A stretch of 64,000 bases of DNA from Aegicerativicinus sediminis (GCF_015476115.1 NZ_CP064295.1:1420001-1484000); one strand, 5' to 3'. Shown: positions 8,866 through 18,873, counted from the stretch's first letter. The notes: generated by a model not told the origin, from the letters alone. Numbers and translations are program-made.

Positions 8866-9360
8866 ATGGATTTAATTACACCTGGTTTTGGACTTGTTTT
8901 TTGGACGGTTATCACCTTCTTAGTCCTTTTGTTTCTTTTAAGAAAGTTCGCTTGGAAACCAATCTTAGGCGCAGTTAGCGATAGAGAAGATGGAATAAAA
9001 GAAGCTTTGGCAGCTGCCGAAAACGCAAGACTTGAGATGGAGAATCTTCAGGCGGATAATGAGCGTATCCTTAAGGAAGCACGTGCAGAGAGAGAGGCTA
9101 TGTTGAAAGAGGCTAGAGAGATTAAAAACAAAATGATCTCCGATGCTAAAGATGAGGCTCAAAACCAAGCGAATAAAATGATCGCTCAAGCACAGGCAGC
9201 TATCGAAAGCGAAAAGAAATCTGCTATGGCAGAATTAAAAAGCCACGTTGCTTCACTATCACTTGAGATTGCTGAAAAAGTAGTAAGAAAAGAATTGGCC
9301 GATAAGAATCAACAAATTGAGCTTGTTGAGTCTATGTTGGGCGAAACAACCCTAAATTAA
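8866..9360 (+). CDS. atpF: ATP synthase F0 subunit b
   Basis: The 164-residue protein has one N-terminal membrane helix (about 6-26) and a long charged coiled coil rich in Ala, Glu and Lys. This is the peripheral stalk that holds F1 to F0. The pattern ILGAVSDREDGIKEAL just after the membrane helix is typical. It lies after the atpE hairpin and seven bases before atpH. Length is normal. Confidence 0.93.
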   Translation: MDLITPGFGLVFWTVITFLVLLFLLRKFAWKPILGAVSDREDGIKEALAAAENARLEMENLQADNERILKEARAEREAMLKEAREIKNKMISDAKDEAQNQANKMIAQAQAAIESEKKSAMAELKSHVASLSLEIAEKVVRKELADKNQQIELVESMLGETTLN

Positions 9361-9366
9361 TCCTAG

Positions 9367-9903
9367 ATGGCAGGAGAAAGAGCTGCAATACGATATGCAA
9401 AAGCAACTTTGTCTTTAGCAGTTGATAAGGGGATAGAAGGCAAGATAAATGAAGATATGCTTCAAATTAATTCATTGATCAAAGAGAACAGTGAATTAAG
9501 AGCTGTTTTAGAAAGCCCTATAATTAGATCGTCTGATAAAAAGGCAATCCTTACAAAAATTGTTTCTGGCGAAACAGAATTAACGCATAATCTTATCAAT
9601 GTTTTAATTGAAAACAAACGAATTAATTTGTTGGGCGCTGTCTCCAGTTCCTTTGTTGCTCTTTATAATTCTTTGAAAGATAAAGAGATTGCAAAAGTTA
9701 CCACCGCGGTGCCTTTAACAAAAGAGTTAGAGGATAAGGTTCTAGCAAAAGTGAAGGAATTAACCGCAAAAAATGTTGAGTTAAAAAATATCGTAGACCC
9801 TGAAATCCTAGGTGGATTTATTTTGAGGGTAGGCGACCAACAATATAATGCGAGTATCGCAAACCAATTAAATAAATTAAAAAAGGAATTTTCAATAAAC
9901 TAA
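9367..9903 (+). CDS. atpH: ATP synthase F1 subunit delta
   Basis: The 178-residue protein matches delta (OSCP) subunits. The N-terminal helical bundle starts AIRYAKATLSLA, and the C-terminal part carries PEILGGFILRVGDQQYNASI. Delta caps F1 and binds the b dimer. The start follows atpF by six bases, consistent with coupled translation. Sequence and length are ordinary. Confidence 0.93.
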   Translation: MAGERAAIRYAKATLSLAVDKGIEGKINEDMLQINSLIKENSELRAVLESPIIRSSDKKAILTKIVSGETELTHNLINVLIENKRINLLGAVSSSFVALYNSLKDKEIAKVTTAVPLTKELEDKVLAKVKELTAKNVELKNIVDPEILGGFILRVGDQQYNASIANQLNKLKKEFSIN

Positions 9904-9910
9904 AAGTAAA

Positions 9911-9929
9911 CTCGCCAATTTTTGGTGAG
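9911..9929 (+). other. Stem-loop in the atpH-atpA gap
   Basis: CTCGCCAA and TTGGTGAG form an 8-bp stem with a 3-base loop, 22 bases before the atpA ATG. No T-run follows, so it is not a terminator; it may affect mRNA processing or atpA translation. Confidence 0.35.
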
Positions 9930-9950
9930 AACTTAAATATTAACTAGAAG

Positions 9951-11531
9951 ATGGCAGAAGTAAAACCGGCTGAAATTTCAGCGATTTTAAAGCAACAACT
10001 TTCCGGATTTGAAGCTTCCGCTTCATTGGACGAAGTAGGAACTGTGCTAACCGTAGGTGATGGTATTGTACGAGCTTATGGCTTATCTAATGCTCAATAT
10101 GGAGAATTGGTAGAGTTTGAAGGTGGGCTAGAAGGTATTGTATTAAACCTTGAGGAAGACAACGTAGGTATTGTATTGTTGGGCCCTTCAAAAGAAATTG
10201 AAGAAGGAGCAACTGTAAAGCGCACAAAAAGAATTGCATCAATTAAAGTAGGTGAAGGTATTGTAGGCCGTGTTGTTGATACTTTGGGTAACCCGATCGA
10301 TGGTAAAGGTGCTTTGCAAGGCGAATTATTAGAAATGCCATTAGAGCGCAAAGCTCCTGGTGTTATTTTCCGTCAGCCTGTAAATGAGCCTCTTCAAACT
10401 GGTGTTAAGGCAATCGATGCTATGATTCCTGTAGGTAGAGGACAAAGGGAGTTGGTTATTGGTGACCGTCAAACTGGTAAAACAACGGTTTGTATCGATA
10501 CCATTATCAACCAGAAGGAGTTTTATGATGCAGGTGAACCGGTATATTGTATTTATGTAGCTGTTGGACAAAAAGCTTCTACTGTTGCAAACATTGCAAA
10601 AACGTTGGAAGACAAAGGTGCAATGGCTTATACAACTATTGTAGCTGCTAACGCTTCAGATCCTGCCCCAATGCAGGTATATGCTCCAATGGCAGGTGCT
10701 GCAATTGGCGAATATTTTAGAGATACAGGTAGACCTGCTCTTATTATATATGATGATTTGTCTAAACAAGCGGTAGCTTATCGTGAAGTATCATTATTGT
10801 TAAGAAGACCACCAGGACGTGAGGCTTATCCAGGAGACGTTTTCTATCTTCACTCTCGTTTATTAGAGCGTGCTGCAAAAGTTATCAATGATGATGATAT
10901 AGCCAAGCAAATGAACGATTTACCAGAATCTCTTAAGTCTAAGGTAAAAGGAGGAGGTTCATTAACGGCTCTTCCAATCATTGAGACTCAAGCTGGTGAC
11001 GTTTCTGCATATATCCCAACCAACGTAATTTCTATTACAGACGGTCAGATTTTCTTGGAGTCAGATTTATTTAACTCAGGTGTGCGTCCTGCGATTAACG
11101 TAGGTATCTCTGTATCTCGTGTTGGTGGATCTGCTCAGATTAAATCCATGAAAAAAGTAGCAGGTACTTTGAAATTAGACCAGGCGCAATTCCGTGAATT
11201 GGAAGCTTTCGCTAAGTTTGGTTCAGACCTTGATGCTGCCACTTTGAATGTTATTGAGAAAGGACGTAGAAACGTTGAGATCCTAAAACAAGCTCAAAAC
11301 GACCCATTTACCGTAGAAGATCAAGTTGCCATTATTTATGCTGGATCTAAGAACTTATTGAGAGATGTTCCAGTTGATAAGGTTAAAGAATTTGAAAGAG
11401 ATTACTTAGAATTCCTTAACGCTAAGCACAGAGATGTACTTGATCAACTTAAGGCAGGTAAGCTAACAGACGAAATGACGGATACCTTAAGTAAGGTTGC
11501 TAAAGATTTGTCTGCAAAATATAAGAACTAA
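9951..11531 (+). CDS. atpA: ATP synthase F1 subunit alpha
   Basis: The 526-residue protein has the P-loop [10 protein letters not shown] near residue 170, an N-terminal beta-barrel and the conserved [16 protein letters not shown] and [17 protein letters not shown] patterns. Alpha subunits alternate with beta in the F1 hexamer and bind non-catalytic nucleotide. The beta gene (atpD) and epsilon gene (atpC) do not follow, as is usual in Bacteroidota, where they form a separate operon. Codon use looks highly biased, fitting strong expression. Confidence 0.97.
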   Translation: MAEVKPAEISAILKQQLSGFEASASLDEVGTVLTVGDGIVRAYGLSNAQYGELVEFEGGLEGIVLNLEEDNVGIVLLGPSKEIEEGATVKRTKRIASIKVGEGIVGRVVDTLGNPIDGKGALQGELLEMPLERKAPGVIFRQPVNEPLQTGVKAIDAMIPVGRGQRELVIGDRQTGKTTVCIDTIINQKEFYDAGEPVYCIYVAVGQKASTVANIAKTLEDKGAMAYTTIVAANASDPAPMQVYAPMAGAAIGEYFRDTGRPALIIYDDLSKQAVAYREVSLLLRRPPGREAYPGDVFYLHSRLLERAAKVINDDDIAKQMNDLPESLKSKVKGGGSLTALPIIETQAGDVSAYIPTNVISITDGQIFLESDLFNSGVRPAINVGISVSRVGGSAQIKSMKKVAGTLKLDQAQFRELEAFAKFGSDLDAATLNVIEKGRRNVEILKQAQNDPFTVEDQVAIIYAGSKNLLRDVPVDKVKEFERDYLEFLNAKHRDVLDQLKAGKLTDEMTDTLSKVAKDLSAKYKN

Positions 11532-11586
11532 GATTGTAGTTTGATTAAAGTTTAGCAATAAACTTTTGAAGCTTAATAATTAAAGA

Positions 11587-12447
11587 ATGGCTAATTTAAA
11601 GGAAATACGCAGTAGGATAGCATCGGTATCTTCAACCATGCAAATTACCAGTGCCATGAAAATGGTATCGGCAGCAAAGTTGAAAAAAGCCCAAGATGCA
11701 ATTACTGCGATGAGACCTTATGCTGATAAGCTTACTGAATTGCTGCAAGGATTAAGTGCGTCTTTAGATGCAGATTCTGGGAGCAAATATTCAGATCAAA
11801 GAGAGGTTAAAAAAGTATTGGTTGTTGCCATTACTTCTAATCGTGGTTTATGTGGCGCTTTCAATTCTAATATTATAAAAGAGACCAATCGTCTGGTATT
11901 TGATGAGTACAAGGATAAACAAGTTTCTGTTGTTACTATTGGAAAAAAGGGAAATGATATCCTTAAAAAGAGATGTAATATCCTTGCCAACAAGAGCCAA
12001 GTTTATGATGATTTAACTTTCGATAATATTGCTGAAATTGCCGAAATGTTGATGGAGAAATTCACTTCAATGGAAGCAGATAAAGTGATATTAGTGTATA
12101 ACAGCTTTAAAAATGCTGCTACACAACTTATTAAGACAGAGCAATTCTTGCCTATTTTACCAATGGAAAGTGACAAGAATGTAAACTTAGACTACATTTT
12201 TGAGCCTTCGAAGGAGGAGATCGTAATGCAATTAATTCCTAAATCGCTTAAAACACAATTGTACAAGGCGGTAAGAGATTCTTTTGCTAGTGAGCATGGT
12301 GCGCGAATGACTGCTATGCATAAAGCAACTGATAATGCAAAAGATCTTAAAGGTCAACTTACCTTAACTTACAACAAAGCGAGACAAGCTGCGATTACAA
12401 ATGAAATTCTTGAAATTGTTGGTGGTGCGGAAGCTTTAAACGGATAA
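11587..12447 (+). CDS. atpG: ATP synthase F1 subunit gamma
   Basis: The 286-residue protein has the gamma hallmarks: N-terminal MANLKEIRSRIASVSSTMQI, the Rossmann-like middle with SNRGLCGAFNSNI, and C-terminal RQAAITNEILEIVGGAEAL. Gamma is the rotating shaft inside the alpha-beta hexamer. It is the last gene of the operon and is followed after 18 bases by a strong terminator. Confidence 0.96.
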   Translation: MANLKEIRSRIASVSSTMQITSAMKMVSAAKLKKAQDAITAMRPYADKLTELLQGLSASLDADSGSKYSDQREVKKVLVVAITSNRGLCGAFNSNIIKETNRLVFDEYKDKQVSVVTIGKKGNDILKKRCNILANKSQVYDDLTFDNIAEIAEMLMEKFTSMEADKVILVYNSFKNAATQLIKTEQFLPILPMESDKNVNLDYIFEPSKEEIVMQLIPKSLKTQLYKAVRDSFASEHGARMTAMHKATDNAKDLKGQLTLTYNKARQAAITNEILEIVGGAEALNG

Positions 12448-12465
12448 ATTGAAAAACTATATATA

Positions 12466-12502
12466 AAGGCCTCACTGTTTCAGTGGGGCTTTTGCTTTTT
12501 TT
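12466..12502 (+). terminator. Intrinsic terminator of the ATP synthase operon
   Basis: GCCTCACTG and CAGTGGGGC (one wobble) form a 9-bp stem with a 3-base loop, followed by TTTTGCTTTTTTT. It lies 18 bases after the atpG stop. Confidence 0.85.
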
Positions 12503-12545
12503 GCTCTTAGGTTTTAATTACATTTAAACTTTCGAAAATCTTTCA

Positions 12546-14006
12546 TTGGGCGTTTTAAAAAAACTCTTTCAGCAGACTGCTATCTATGGGATTGCAACCG
12601 TACTCCCAAGGATTCTGAGTATTGTTCTTGTCCCCTTATACGTAAGTGTGTTGGGTACCGAACAATTCGGTATTTATGCTAGTCTTATGGCGTTTTTAAT
12701 TCTAGGTAATGTAGTATTGTCCTATGGCATGGAAACTGCCTTTTTCCGTTTTATAAATAAGGAGGATCAACCTAAAAAGCTTGTTCAATCCACAGCTCTT
12801 ACTTCCTTGGTGGTATCTACGTTACTCTTTGTAACCGTTGGATTGCTGTTTAAATCCCAAATTTCAAACATCCTAGAATTTCGACCTGAATATATACTTT
12901 ATGCTGTATTAATACTAGGTCTTGACGCCTTATGCGTAATACCTTTTGTGTGGTATAGAGCAAATGAAAGGCCAACAACTTATACCATCATAAAGGTTGG
13001 GAATGTACTCATTAATCTTGGTTTTAATTTATTCTTTTTTTTGTGGCTTCCTGTTTTGGTAAGAGACAATACAGACAGTATTTGGAATTCGTGGTATTTG
13101 GCAGAGAATAAAGTTGGTTATGTATTCATTGCCAATTTAATAGCAAGTGGCTTAACGTTTTTATTCCTTCTTCCTATTTATTTAAAAATAAATTTGGGTT
13201 TCAATGCCTCTGTTTGGAAACGAATGATGGCATATGGATTACCAGTTTTAGTTGCAGGAATTGCTTTTTCAATCAATGAGGCTTTCGATAAGATCCTACT
13301 GAAATATATGCTTCCGGAGGACATTGCGGAATCCGAGGTCGGGATTTATTCTGCCTGTTACAAATTAGGGGTGTTTATGACGTTGTTTGCCACTGCATTT
13401 CGTTTGGGGATAGAACCTTTTTTCTTTAACCACGCATCCTCTAAGAATGCAAAGGAAACCTATGCCTTAATTACCAAATTCTTTGTCATTTTTGGGAGTT
13501 TAATACTCTTGGTGGTAGTGGTTTTTATTGATGTGTTCAAGGTAATTTTAATTCCTGATAGTGCCTTTTGGGAAGCCCTGCATATAGTGCCCATTATCTT
13601 ATTAGCCAATTTGTGTTTAGGAATTTACCACAACCTTTCTGTATGGTACAAAGTAACCGACAGAACAAGATTTGGAGCCATTGTATCTATTGTAGGGGCA
13701 GGAATTACCCTAGTATTGAATTTGCTTTTAATTCCATTGATCAGTTATAACGGATCCGCAATTGCGACCTTGGCAGCTTACGGTGTTATGATGATCTTAT
13801 CATATACACTTGGCAAAAAATATTACCCTGTACCCTACGACATGAAGAATATTTCAGTGTTTCTGATATTATCAATTGTGTTTTCTTATCTCTCCTTTTA
13901 TACTTTTGATCGTGATATAGCTCTTGGTTCCCTATTATTATTAATATTTTTGTCCATCTTATATTTTTTGGAACGGAAAGAAATTAAACGCTACTTCAAA
14001 TTTTGA
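12546..14006 (+). CDS. Oligosaccharide flippase family protein (Wzx/MurJ-like)
   Basis: The 486-residue protein has about 14 predicted membrane helices and starts with GVLKKLFQQTAIYGIATVLP, typical of polysaccharide flippases of the MOP superfamily. Such proteins turn lipid-linked sugars across the inner membrane. I accept a TTG start at 12546 because it places the helix-1 arginine motif normally and no ATG precedes it. A TAnnTTTG-like box with one mismatch (TACATTTA, 12519-12526) lies upstream. It leads a run with dut and a sugar nucleotidyltransferase, so an envelope glycan is the likely cargo; which one is unknown. Confidence 0.8.
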   Translation: MGVLKKLFQQTAIYGIATVLPRILSIVLVPLYVSVLGTEQFGIYASLMAFLILGNVVLSYGMETAFFRFINKEDQPKKLVQSTALTSLVVSTLLFVTVGLLFKSQISNILEFRPEYILYAVLILGLDALCVIPFVWYRANERPTTYTIIKVGNVLINLGFNLFFFLWLPVLVRDNTDSIWNSWYLAENKVGYVFIANLIASGLTFLFLLPIYLKINLGFNASVWKRMMAYGLPVLVAGIAFSINEAFDKILLKYMLPEDIAESEVGIYSACYKLGVFMTLFATAFRLGIEPFFFNHASSKNAKETYALITKFFVIFGSLILLVVVVFIDVFKVILIPDSAFWEALHIVPIILLANLCLGIYHNLSVWYKVTDRTRFGAIVSIVGAGITLVLNLLLIPLISYNGSAIATLAAYGVMMILSYTLGKKYYPVPYDMKNISVFLILSIVFSYLSFYTFDRDIALGSLLLLIFLSILYFLERKEIKRYFKF

Positions 14007-14021
14007 ATTGATTAAAGAATT

Positions 14022-14468
14022 ATGGCAGAAACTGTAAAAATTAAGATTATTAACACTTCAGAGCATTCATTACCTTCATATGAAACTGAAGCATCAGCAG
14101 GAATGGATCTTAGAGCTGTATTGGACGCACCAATAATCTTAAAGCCTTTGGAAAGAGCCATTGTTAAAACAGGATTGTTTATTGAATTACCTATTGGTTA
14201 TGAGGCTCAAGTACGTCCAAGAAGTGGATTGGCTGCCAAAAAAGGAATCACTGTATTGAATGCGCCTGGAACCGTCGACGCCGATTATAGAGGTGAAATA
14301 GGAGTAATCTTAATCAACTTATCGAATGAGCCTTTTAATATTGAGTCAGGTGAGCGTATCGCACAATTGGTAATAGCCAAACACGAGAGAGCAGAATGGC
14401 TTGTAGCAGATGTTTTAACTGAAACTGCCAGAGGCAGTGGAGGTTTCGGAAGTACGGGCAGTAAATAA
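14022..14468 (+). CDS. dut: dUTP diphosphatase
   Basis: The 148-residue protein carries the trimeric dUTPase motifs: AGMDLRA (motif 1), [10 protein letters not shown] (motif 2), [14 protein letters not shown] (motif 3), ERIAQLVI (motif 4) and [10 protein letters not shown] (motif 5). It hydrolyses dUTP to dUMP, keeping uracil out of DNA and feeding dTMP synthesis. It is 15 bases after the flippase and 9 bases before the nucleotidyltransferase, hence in the same operon. It is an ordinary full-length enzyme. Confidence 0.96.
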   Translation: MAETVKIKIINTSEHSLPSYETEASAGMDLRAVLDAPIILKPLERAIVKTGLFIELPIGYEAQVRPRSGLAAKKGITVLNAPGTVDADYRGEIGVILINLSNEPFNIESGERIAQLVIAKHERAEWLVADVLTETARGSGGFGSTGSK

Positions 14469-14477
14469 TAGCATTAA

Positions 14478-15497
14478 ATGAAGATAATAGTCCCTATGGC
14501 CGGGAGAGGATCCCGATTAAGGCCACATACATTAACAATACCTAAACCTTTAATTCCAGTTGCAGGAAAACCGATAGTACATCGATTGGTTAAGGATATT
14601 GCCAAAGTATTAAATGAACCCATTGAAGAAATCGCTTTTGTATTAGGCGAACCGGCATTTTTTGGTGATGAGGTTGTAAAAAGTCTAGAGGAGTTGGCTG
14701 CTACACTAAGTGCTAAAGCTTCAATTTATAGACAAAATGAACCTTTGGGAACTGGGCATGCTATAATGTGTGCAGAGCCCTCCTTAAGTGGACCTGCGGT
14801 TGTTGCCTATGCTGATACTTTAATAAAGGCTGATTTTGATCTTGATACCGACGCAGATAGTGTAATCTGGGTTAAACAAGTGGAAAATCCAGAGGCCTAT
14901 GGCGTTGTTAAACTTAATGAGCGCAATGAAATTATTGAATTGGTTGAAAAGCCCAAGAATTTTGTAAGTGATCTGGCGGTTATAGGGATATACTACTTTA
15001 AAGATATTGGCGTTCTTAAAAATGAATTGCAGCACGTATTAGATGAAAACATCGTCAATGGTGGAGAATATCAAATTAATGATGGAATTTTGCGTATGAT
15101 GAAGGATGGGAAAGTTTTTAAAACTGGCACGGTGGACGAATGGATGGATTGCGGAAACAAGGCAGTAACGGTAGAAACTAATGGCAAAATGCTTCAAATT
15201 TTAGAAATTGAGAAGGATGAGGTTTTAGTTTCAGAAAGCATGGAGAACCACGATTCCACGATTATTCCGCCATGTTTTATTGGTGACAATGTTAAATTGG
15301 TGAATTGCAAAATCGGTCCATTTGTATCTATTGGCGAGGGTACTGTTGTTGAAAATTCAATTGTTAAAAACAGCTTAATCCAAACAAATTCAGTAATTAA
15401 AAATGCTAATTTAGATGAAGCCATGATTGGTAATTTTGTAGAATTCGATGGCGAATTCAATAAGATTAGTATTGGTGATTACAGTAGTTTGGTATAG
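14478..15497 (+). CDS. Sugar-phosphate nucleotidyltransferase with C-terminal left-handed beta-helix
   Basis: The 339-residue protein has an N-terminal nucleotidyltransferase domain (about 1-235) starting KIIVPMAGRGSRLRPHTLT, with the uridylyl/thymidylyltransferase signature and KPLIPVAGKP. A C-terminal hexapeptide beta-helix (about 250-335) follows, with IGDNVKLVNCKIGPFVSIG. This layout belongs to glucose-1-phosphate thymidylyl/uridylyl- and mannose-1-phosphate guanylyltransferase relatives. The substrate cannot be fixed from sequence alone. With the adjacent flippase it probably supplies an activated sugar for an envelope polymer. Confidence 0.85.
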   Translation: MKIIVPMAGRGSRLRPHTLTIPKPLIPVAGKPIVHRLVKDIAKVLNEPIEEIAFVLGEPAFFGDEVVKSLEELAATLSAKASIYRQNEPLGTGHAIMCAEPSLSGPAVVAYADTLIKADFDLDTDADSVIWVKQVENPEAYGVVKLNERNEIIELVEKPKNFVSDLAVIGIYYFKDIGVLKNELQHVLDENIVNGGEYQINDGILRMMKDGKVFKTGTVDEWMDCGNKAVTVETNGKMLQILEIEKDEVLVSESMENHDSTIIPPCFIGDNVKLVNCKIGPFVSIGEGTVVENSIVKNSLIQTNSVIKNANLDEAMIGNFVEFDGEFNKISIGDYSSLV

Positions 15498-15526
15498 CCT
15501 TTGCAAAATCAACATAAATCAAATTC

Positions 15527-16885
15527 TTGAAATTAATTCTTAACATAGCGGTATTTATCCTTACTCTGTGCTTTAGTTTAAATCTAAAGGCTCAGGTTGA
15601 CTTTAATAAGCGACCTGATGATGATTTGGGAAATGTTGAGGATGCTTTTCAAGAGAGTTTTTTTGAAGCTTTAAAAGAACATGGAATAGAGAACTATCAA
15701 AAATCTATTAATGCATTGTTGCATTGCAAAGACCTGGATAATTCTAAATCTGTTGTCTATTACGAACTAGGAAAAAACTACAACCAGTTAAAAAATTTTG
15801 GAGCCGCAGAAGAATCCCTTAAAAAGGCTGTAGAAATGGAGCCAGATAACGAATGGTATCTAGATGAGCTTTACCATGTGTATCTTCAGCAAAACGATTT
15901 AAATTCGGCTGTAAAGACTGTTAGGCAGCTGGTTAAATACCATCCCGATTATAAACAAGATTTGGTATCGCTTTATATTCAAGCTGAAAAGTTTAATGAT
16001 GCCATGGAATTGTTAGATGAATTAGATGCCAAATATGGGATTAGTACAGATAGGGATTACTTGAGAAATCAGATATATAATCTTACTGGCAAGGATAAGG
16101 ATCGCATAGAAAATTTAGAAGAACGGCTGAAAATGGATCCAGGTAATGAGATTAACTATCTAAACCTAATCTACCGTTATAGCGAGATGGAGCAGCCCGA
16201 TAAAGCTTTTGAAATTGCCAAACAATTGCTTGCCGTAAATCCACAATCGCAATTGGTACATTTGGCACTTTATAAGTTTTATCTTGATAAAGGGCAGACT
16301 TCAGAAGCGGTTAAGTCAATGAAAATTGTTTTGAAAAGTTCAGAAATTAAACCAGACGCTAAAACCAAGGTTTTGAGTGATTTTGTGAATTTCGTAGGGG
16401 AGAATTCAGAATATGAGCCTGAATTATTGGATGTTACTGCCGGCCTAGATTCAAATCCAAATGCTAAAACCAATAAGCAGATGGCAATGTATTATATACA
16501 GGCGAACAACAAACCAAAAGCATTGGAATATTTTCAAATGGCACTTAATGATGAGCCAAAAGATTTAGATTTATTAAAGAATACAATTTTATTACAGATA
16601 GATTTAGGAAAGTTTACAGACGCTCAAAAGGTAAGTCAGACCGCTTTAGACCTATATCCCGCTCAACCTGTATTATATTTATTGAACGGTGTGTCTCTTA
16701 ATGGATTAAAAAGTGGTAAAAAGGCGATAGAAACCTTAGAAATGGGCCTGACATATTTAATTGATGACAAACCTATGGAAATCGATTTTTACAAACAACT
16801 TTCTGTTGCTTATTCCCTAGAAAACAACACTTCTAAATCTCAATGGTATTTTAAACAAGCTGAAGCCCTTAAGAATGGAAATTAA
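15527..16885 (+). CDS. Secreted tetratricopeptide repeat protein
   Basis: The 452-residue protein has a signal peptide (about 1-22, ending LKAQ) followed by about nine TPR-like helical pairs. Clear units include ALEYFQMALNDEPKDLDLL and AAEESLKKAVEMEPDNEWYL. The start is a TTG at 15527. Its end overlaps the DUF4292 lipoprotein gene by 11 bases, and that gene overlaps the EnvC-like gene by 17. The three are therefore translated as a coupled set and probably act together in the periplasm. The TPR fold suggests a scaffolding role; the partner is not known. Confidence 0.8.
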   Translation: MKLILNIAVFILTLCFSLNLKAQVDFNKRPDDDLGNVEDAFQESFFEALKEHGIENYQKSINALLHCKDLDNSKSVVYYELGKNYNQLKNFGAAEESLKKAVEMEPDNEWYLDELYHVYLQQNDLNSAVKTVRQLVKYHPDYKQDLVSLYIQAEKFNDAMELLDELDAKYGISTDRDYLRNQIYNLTGKDKDRIENLEERLKMDPGNEINYLNLIYRYSEMEQPDKAFEIAKQLLAVNPQSQLVHLALYKFYLDKGQTSEAVKSMKIVLKSSEIKPDAKTKVLSDFVNFVGENSEYEPELLDVTAGLDSNPNAKTNKQMAMYYIQANNKPKALEYFQMALNDEPKDLDLLKNTILLQIDLGKFTDAQKVSQTALDLYPAQPVLYLLNGVSLNGLKSGKKAIETLEMGLTYLIDDKPMEIDFYKQLSVAYSLENNTSKSQWYFKQAEALKNGN

Positions 16886-17663
16886 AAAGCCATTATTTTT
16901 CATATTTATTGTTACCCTATTAATATCACCCTATTCCTGTAAATCAGTTAAGGGGTTGGATGTTGACGGAACCGTCAATGAAAATCTCACTGCGAAACAG
17001 ATAATAAAAGAAAACCAAAAACAGGAGGCTAGATTTAAAACCTTGCAGTGCAGGCTAAAAATTGACTACAGGCAGAATGAGGATAGTCAAGGGTACACGG
17101 CCAATCTTAGAATGCAAAAAGATGAAGTGATTTGGTTGAATGCAACTTTAGGATTGGCTAGAGTAATGATTACCCCAAATAAGGTGCAGTTTTATGATAA
17201 AATCAACAATCAATATTTTGAAGGTGATTATGCACTATTAAGTAAATTATTGGGAGTTGAATTAGACTTTTTTAAGGTTCAAAACATGTTGTTAGGGGAG
17301 GCCATTTTTGGTTTTGATGGTAATTATGAATCCTCGGTTAATGAAAATAAATATGTTTTACACCCAAAGGAGCAAAGTGCAGTTTTTGAATTATTTTATT
17401 TGCTGAATCCTGCTTACTTTAAAATGGATTCGCAACAATTTTATCAGCCACTAACCAAAAGAATTCTACAAGTGGATTATGCTAGTTATCAAGAAATTGA
17501 CAAGCAGAAAGTTCCATTAAACATGAAAATTATTGCCGTTGAGGACACAGACGAACTTAATATTGAATTGGAGTATAAATCCGTATCCTTAAACGAAGAA
17601 GTCCGTTTCCCATTTAATATTCCTTCTGGATTTAAAGAAATTAAGCTTGATGAAACAGATTAG
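16875..17663 (+). CDS. DUF4292 lipoprotein, LolB-like in layout
   Basis: The 262-residue protein has a short hydrophobic signal ending in SPYSC, giving an acylated Cys22. A domain of incomplete beta-barrel character follows (DUF4292). The order around residues 75-145 (a DEVIWLNATLGLARVMI stretch, NKVQFYDKINNQYFEGDY, then LLSKLLGVELDF and MLLGE) closely parallels the central part of E. coli LolB, the outer-membrane receptor for lipoproteins. This resemblance is from memory of the family and is an inference. Overlapping genes on both sides link it to a TPR protein and an EnvC-like factor, so an envelope-assembly role is likely. Confidence 0.75.
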   Translation: MEIKKPLFFIFIVTLLISPYSCKSVKGLDVDGTVNENLTAKQIIKENQKQEARFKTLQCRLKIDYRQNEDSQGYTANLRMQKDEVIWLNATLGLARVMITPNKVQFYDKINNQYFEGDYALLSKLLGVELDFFKVQNMLLGEAIFGFDGNYESSVNENKYVLHPKEQSAVFELFYLLNPAYFKMDSQQFYQPLTKRILQVDYASYQEIDKQKVPLNMKIIAVEDTDELNIELEYKSVSLNEEVRFPFNIPSGFKEIKLDETD

Positions 17664-18873
17664 GGCATTTATTCTTTTCGGGTTGCTATTTCAACTGATT
17701 TCATTCACTTCTGTTGCCCAAAGTGCGAAACAAAAGCAATTGGAGGCAAAAAGGCAACAGCTCCAGAAAGAGATTAAAGAAATGAACTCTTTACTTTTCA
17801 CGGACAAGAAGAAAGAGAAATCTGTATTAACCCAAGTTGAGGATTTAAACCGTAAAATAACGGTAATGCAAAATCTAATCAGAGTCACAAACGATCAGGC
17901 TAACCTCCTTACACGAGAAATAAATGATAACCAAAAACAAATAGGAAATTTAAGAAAACAACTTGAAGAACTGAAAGAGGCTTATGCAGCTATGATAGTT
18001 ACTTCCTATAAAAATAAGTCTCAACAAAGTAGGGTGATGTTTTTGCTTTCTTCTGAAAACTTCAAACAGGCGTATAAACGTCTTCAATACTTTAAGCAGT
18101 ATAGAGAATACCAACAAGAACAGGCTGCGGAGATAAAAAATAAAACTGAAAAATTACAAGAACTTAATACTTCCCTACTCGAACAGAAAAAACAAAAGGA
18201 TGTTTTGGTTGCGGAAAATCGTGAATCTAAAAAACAATTGGAGGTTGAACTAGCGGCACATGAAACCTTAATGGCATCCATACGCAAAAACATGGCGAGT
18301 TACGCGGCACAAATTAAAAAGAAGCAGCAGGAAGCCGATAGAATTGACCGTGAAATTGAGCGATTAATTAAAGAAGCAATTGCAGAATCAAACAAAAGTG
18401 CAGGTAAATCCTCCTCCTCAGAAACCTTTGCATTAACAGCTGAAGCAAAAAAACTTGCTGCAAATTTTGAAGCGAATAGGGGTAAATTACCCTGGCCAGT
18501 GGAAAAGGGAGTAGTGCAGTTAGGTTATGGGCAACAACCCTCTCCAATAGACAAAAAGGTGCCGATAATGAGCCATGGAGTTCGTATTGCTACCAGTTCT
18601 GGAACCAAAGCAAGAGCCGTGTTCGATGGTGTGGTAAAAGCCATTTCGGTTCCGCGAAAAGGTAACCCAGTTGTGCTTATTCAGCATGGTAACTATTTTA
18701 CAGTTTATAGCAACCTATCCAAGGTTTATGTAAAGAAGGGTGATAAAGTTACCACAAAGCAAGAAATAGGTGAAGTGTTCACGGATGTAATAGCCAAGCA
18801 AACCATATTAAGTTTTTCTGTTTGGAAAAACACAAAAACAGAAAACCCAGCACTTTGGCTTTATAACATGTAA
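17647..18873 (+). CDS. EnvC-type murein hydrolase activator with degenerate LytM domain
   Basis: The 408-residue protein has a signal peptide (about 1-25, ending SVAQS) and a long periplasmic coiled coil (about 26-250) rich in Lys, Glu and Gln. A C-terminal LytM/M23 domain follows (about 285-408). The zinc ligands of active M23 peptidases are missing: SHGVRI lacks the following Asp, and the usual HxH position reads VYSNL. It should therefore activate cell-wall amidases during division rather than cut peptidoglycan, as EnvC does. The start overlaps the DUF4292 gene by 17 bases. The gene is convergent with the thioesterase, 10 bases away. Confidence 0.88.
   Translation: MMKQIRAFILFGLLFQLISFTSVAQSAKQKQLEAKRQQLQKEIKEMNSLLFTDKKKEKSVLTQVEDLNRKITVMQNLIRVTNDQANLLTREINDNQKQIGNLRKQLEELKEAYAAMIVTSYKNKSQQSRVMFLLSSENFKQAYKRLQYFKQYREYQQEQAAEIKNKTEKLQELNTSLLEQKKQKDVLVAENRESKKQLEVELAAHETLMASIRKNMASYAAQIKKKQQEADRIDREIERLIKEAIAESNKSAGKSSSSETFALTAEAKKLAANFEANRGKLPWPVEKGVVQLGYGQQPSPIDKKVPIMSHGVRIATSSGTKARAVFDGVVKAISVPRKGNPVVLIQHGNYFTVYSNLSKVYVKKGDKVTTKQEIGEVFTDVIAKQTILSFSVWKNTKTENPALWLYNM

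Noticed and set aside
12448-12545. Loss of atpD and atpC interpreted as a deletion
   Set aside because: Separate atpDC operons are normal in Bacteroidota, and the terminator here is intact.
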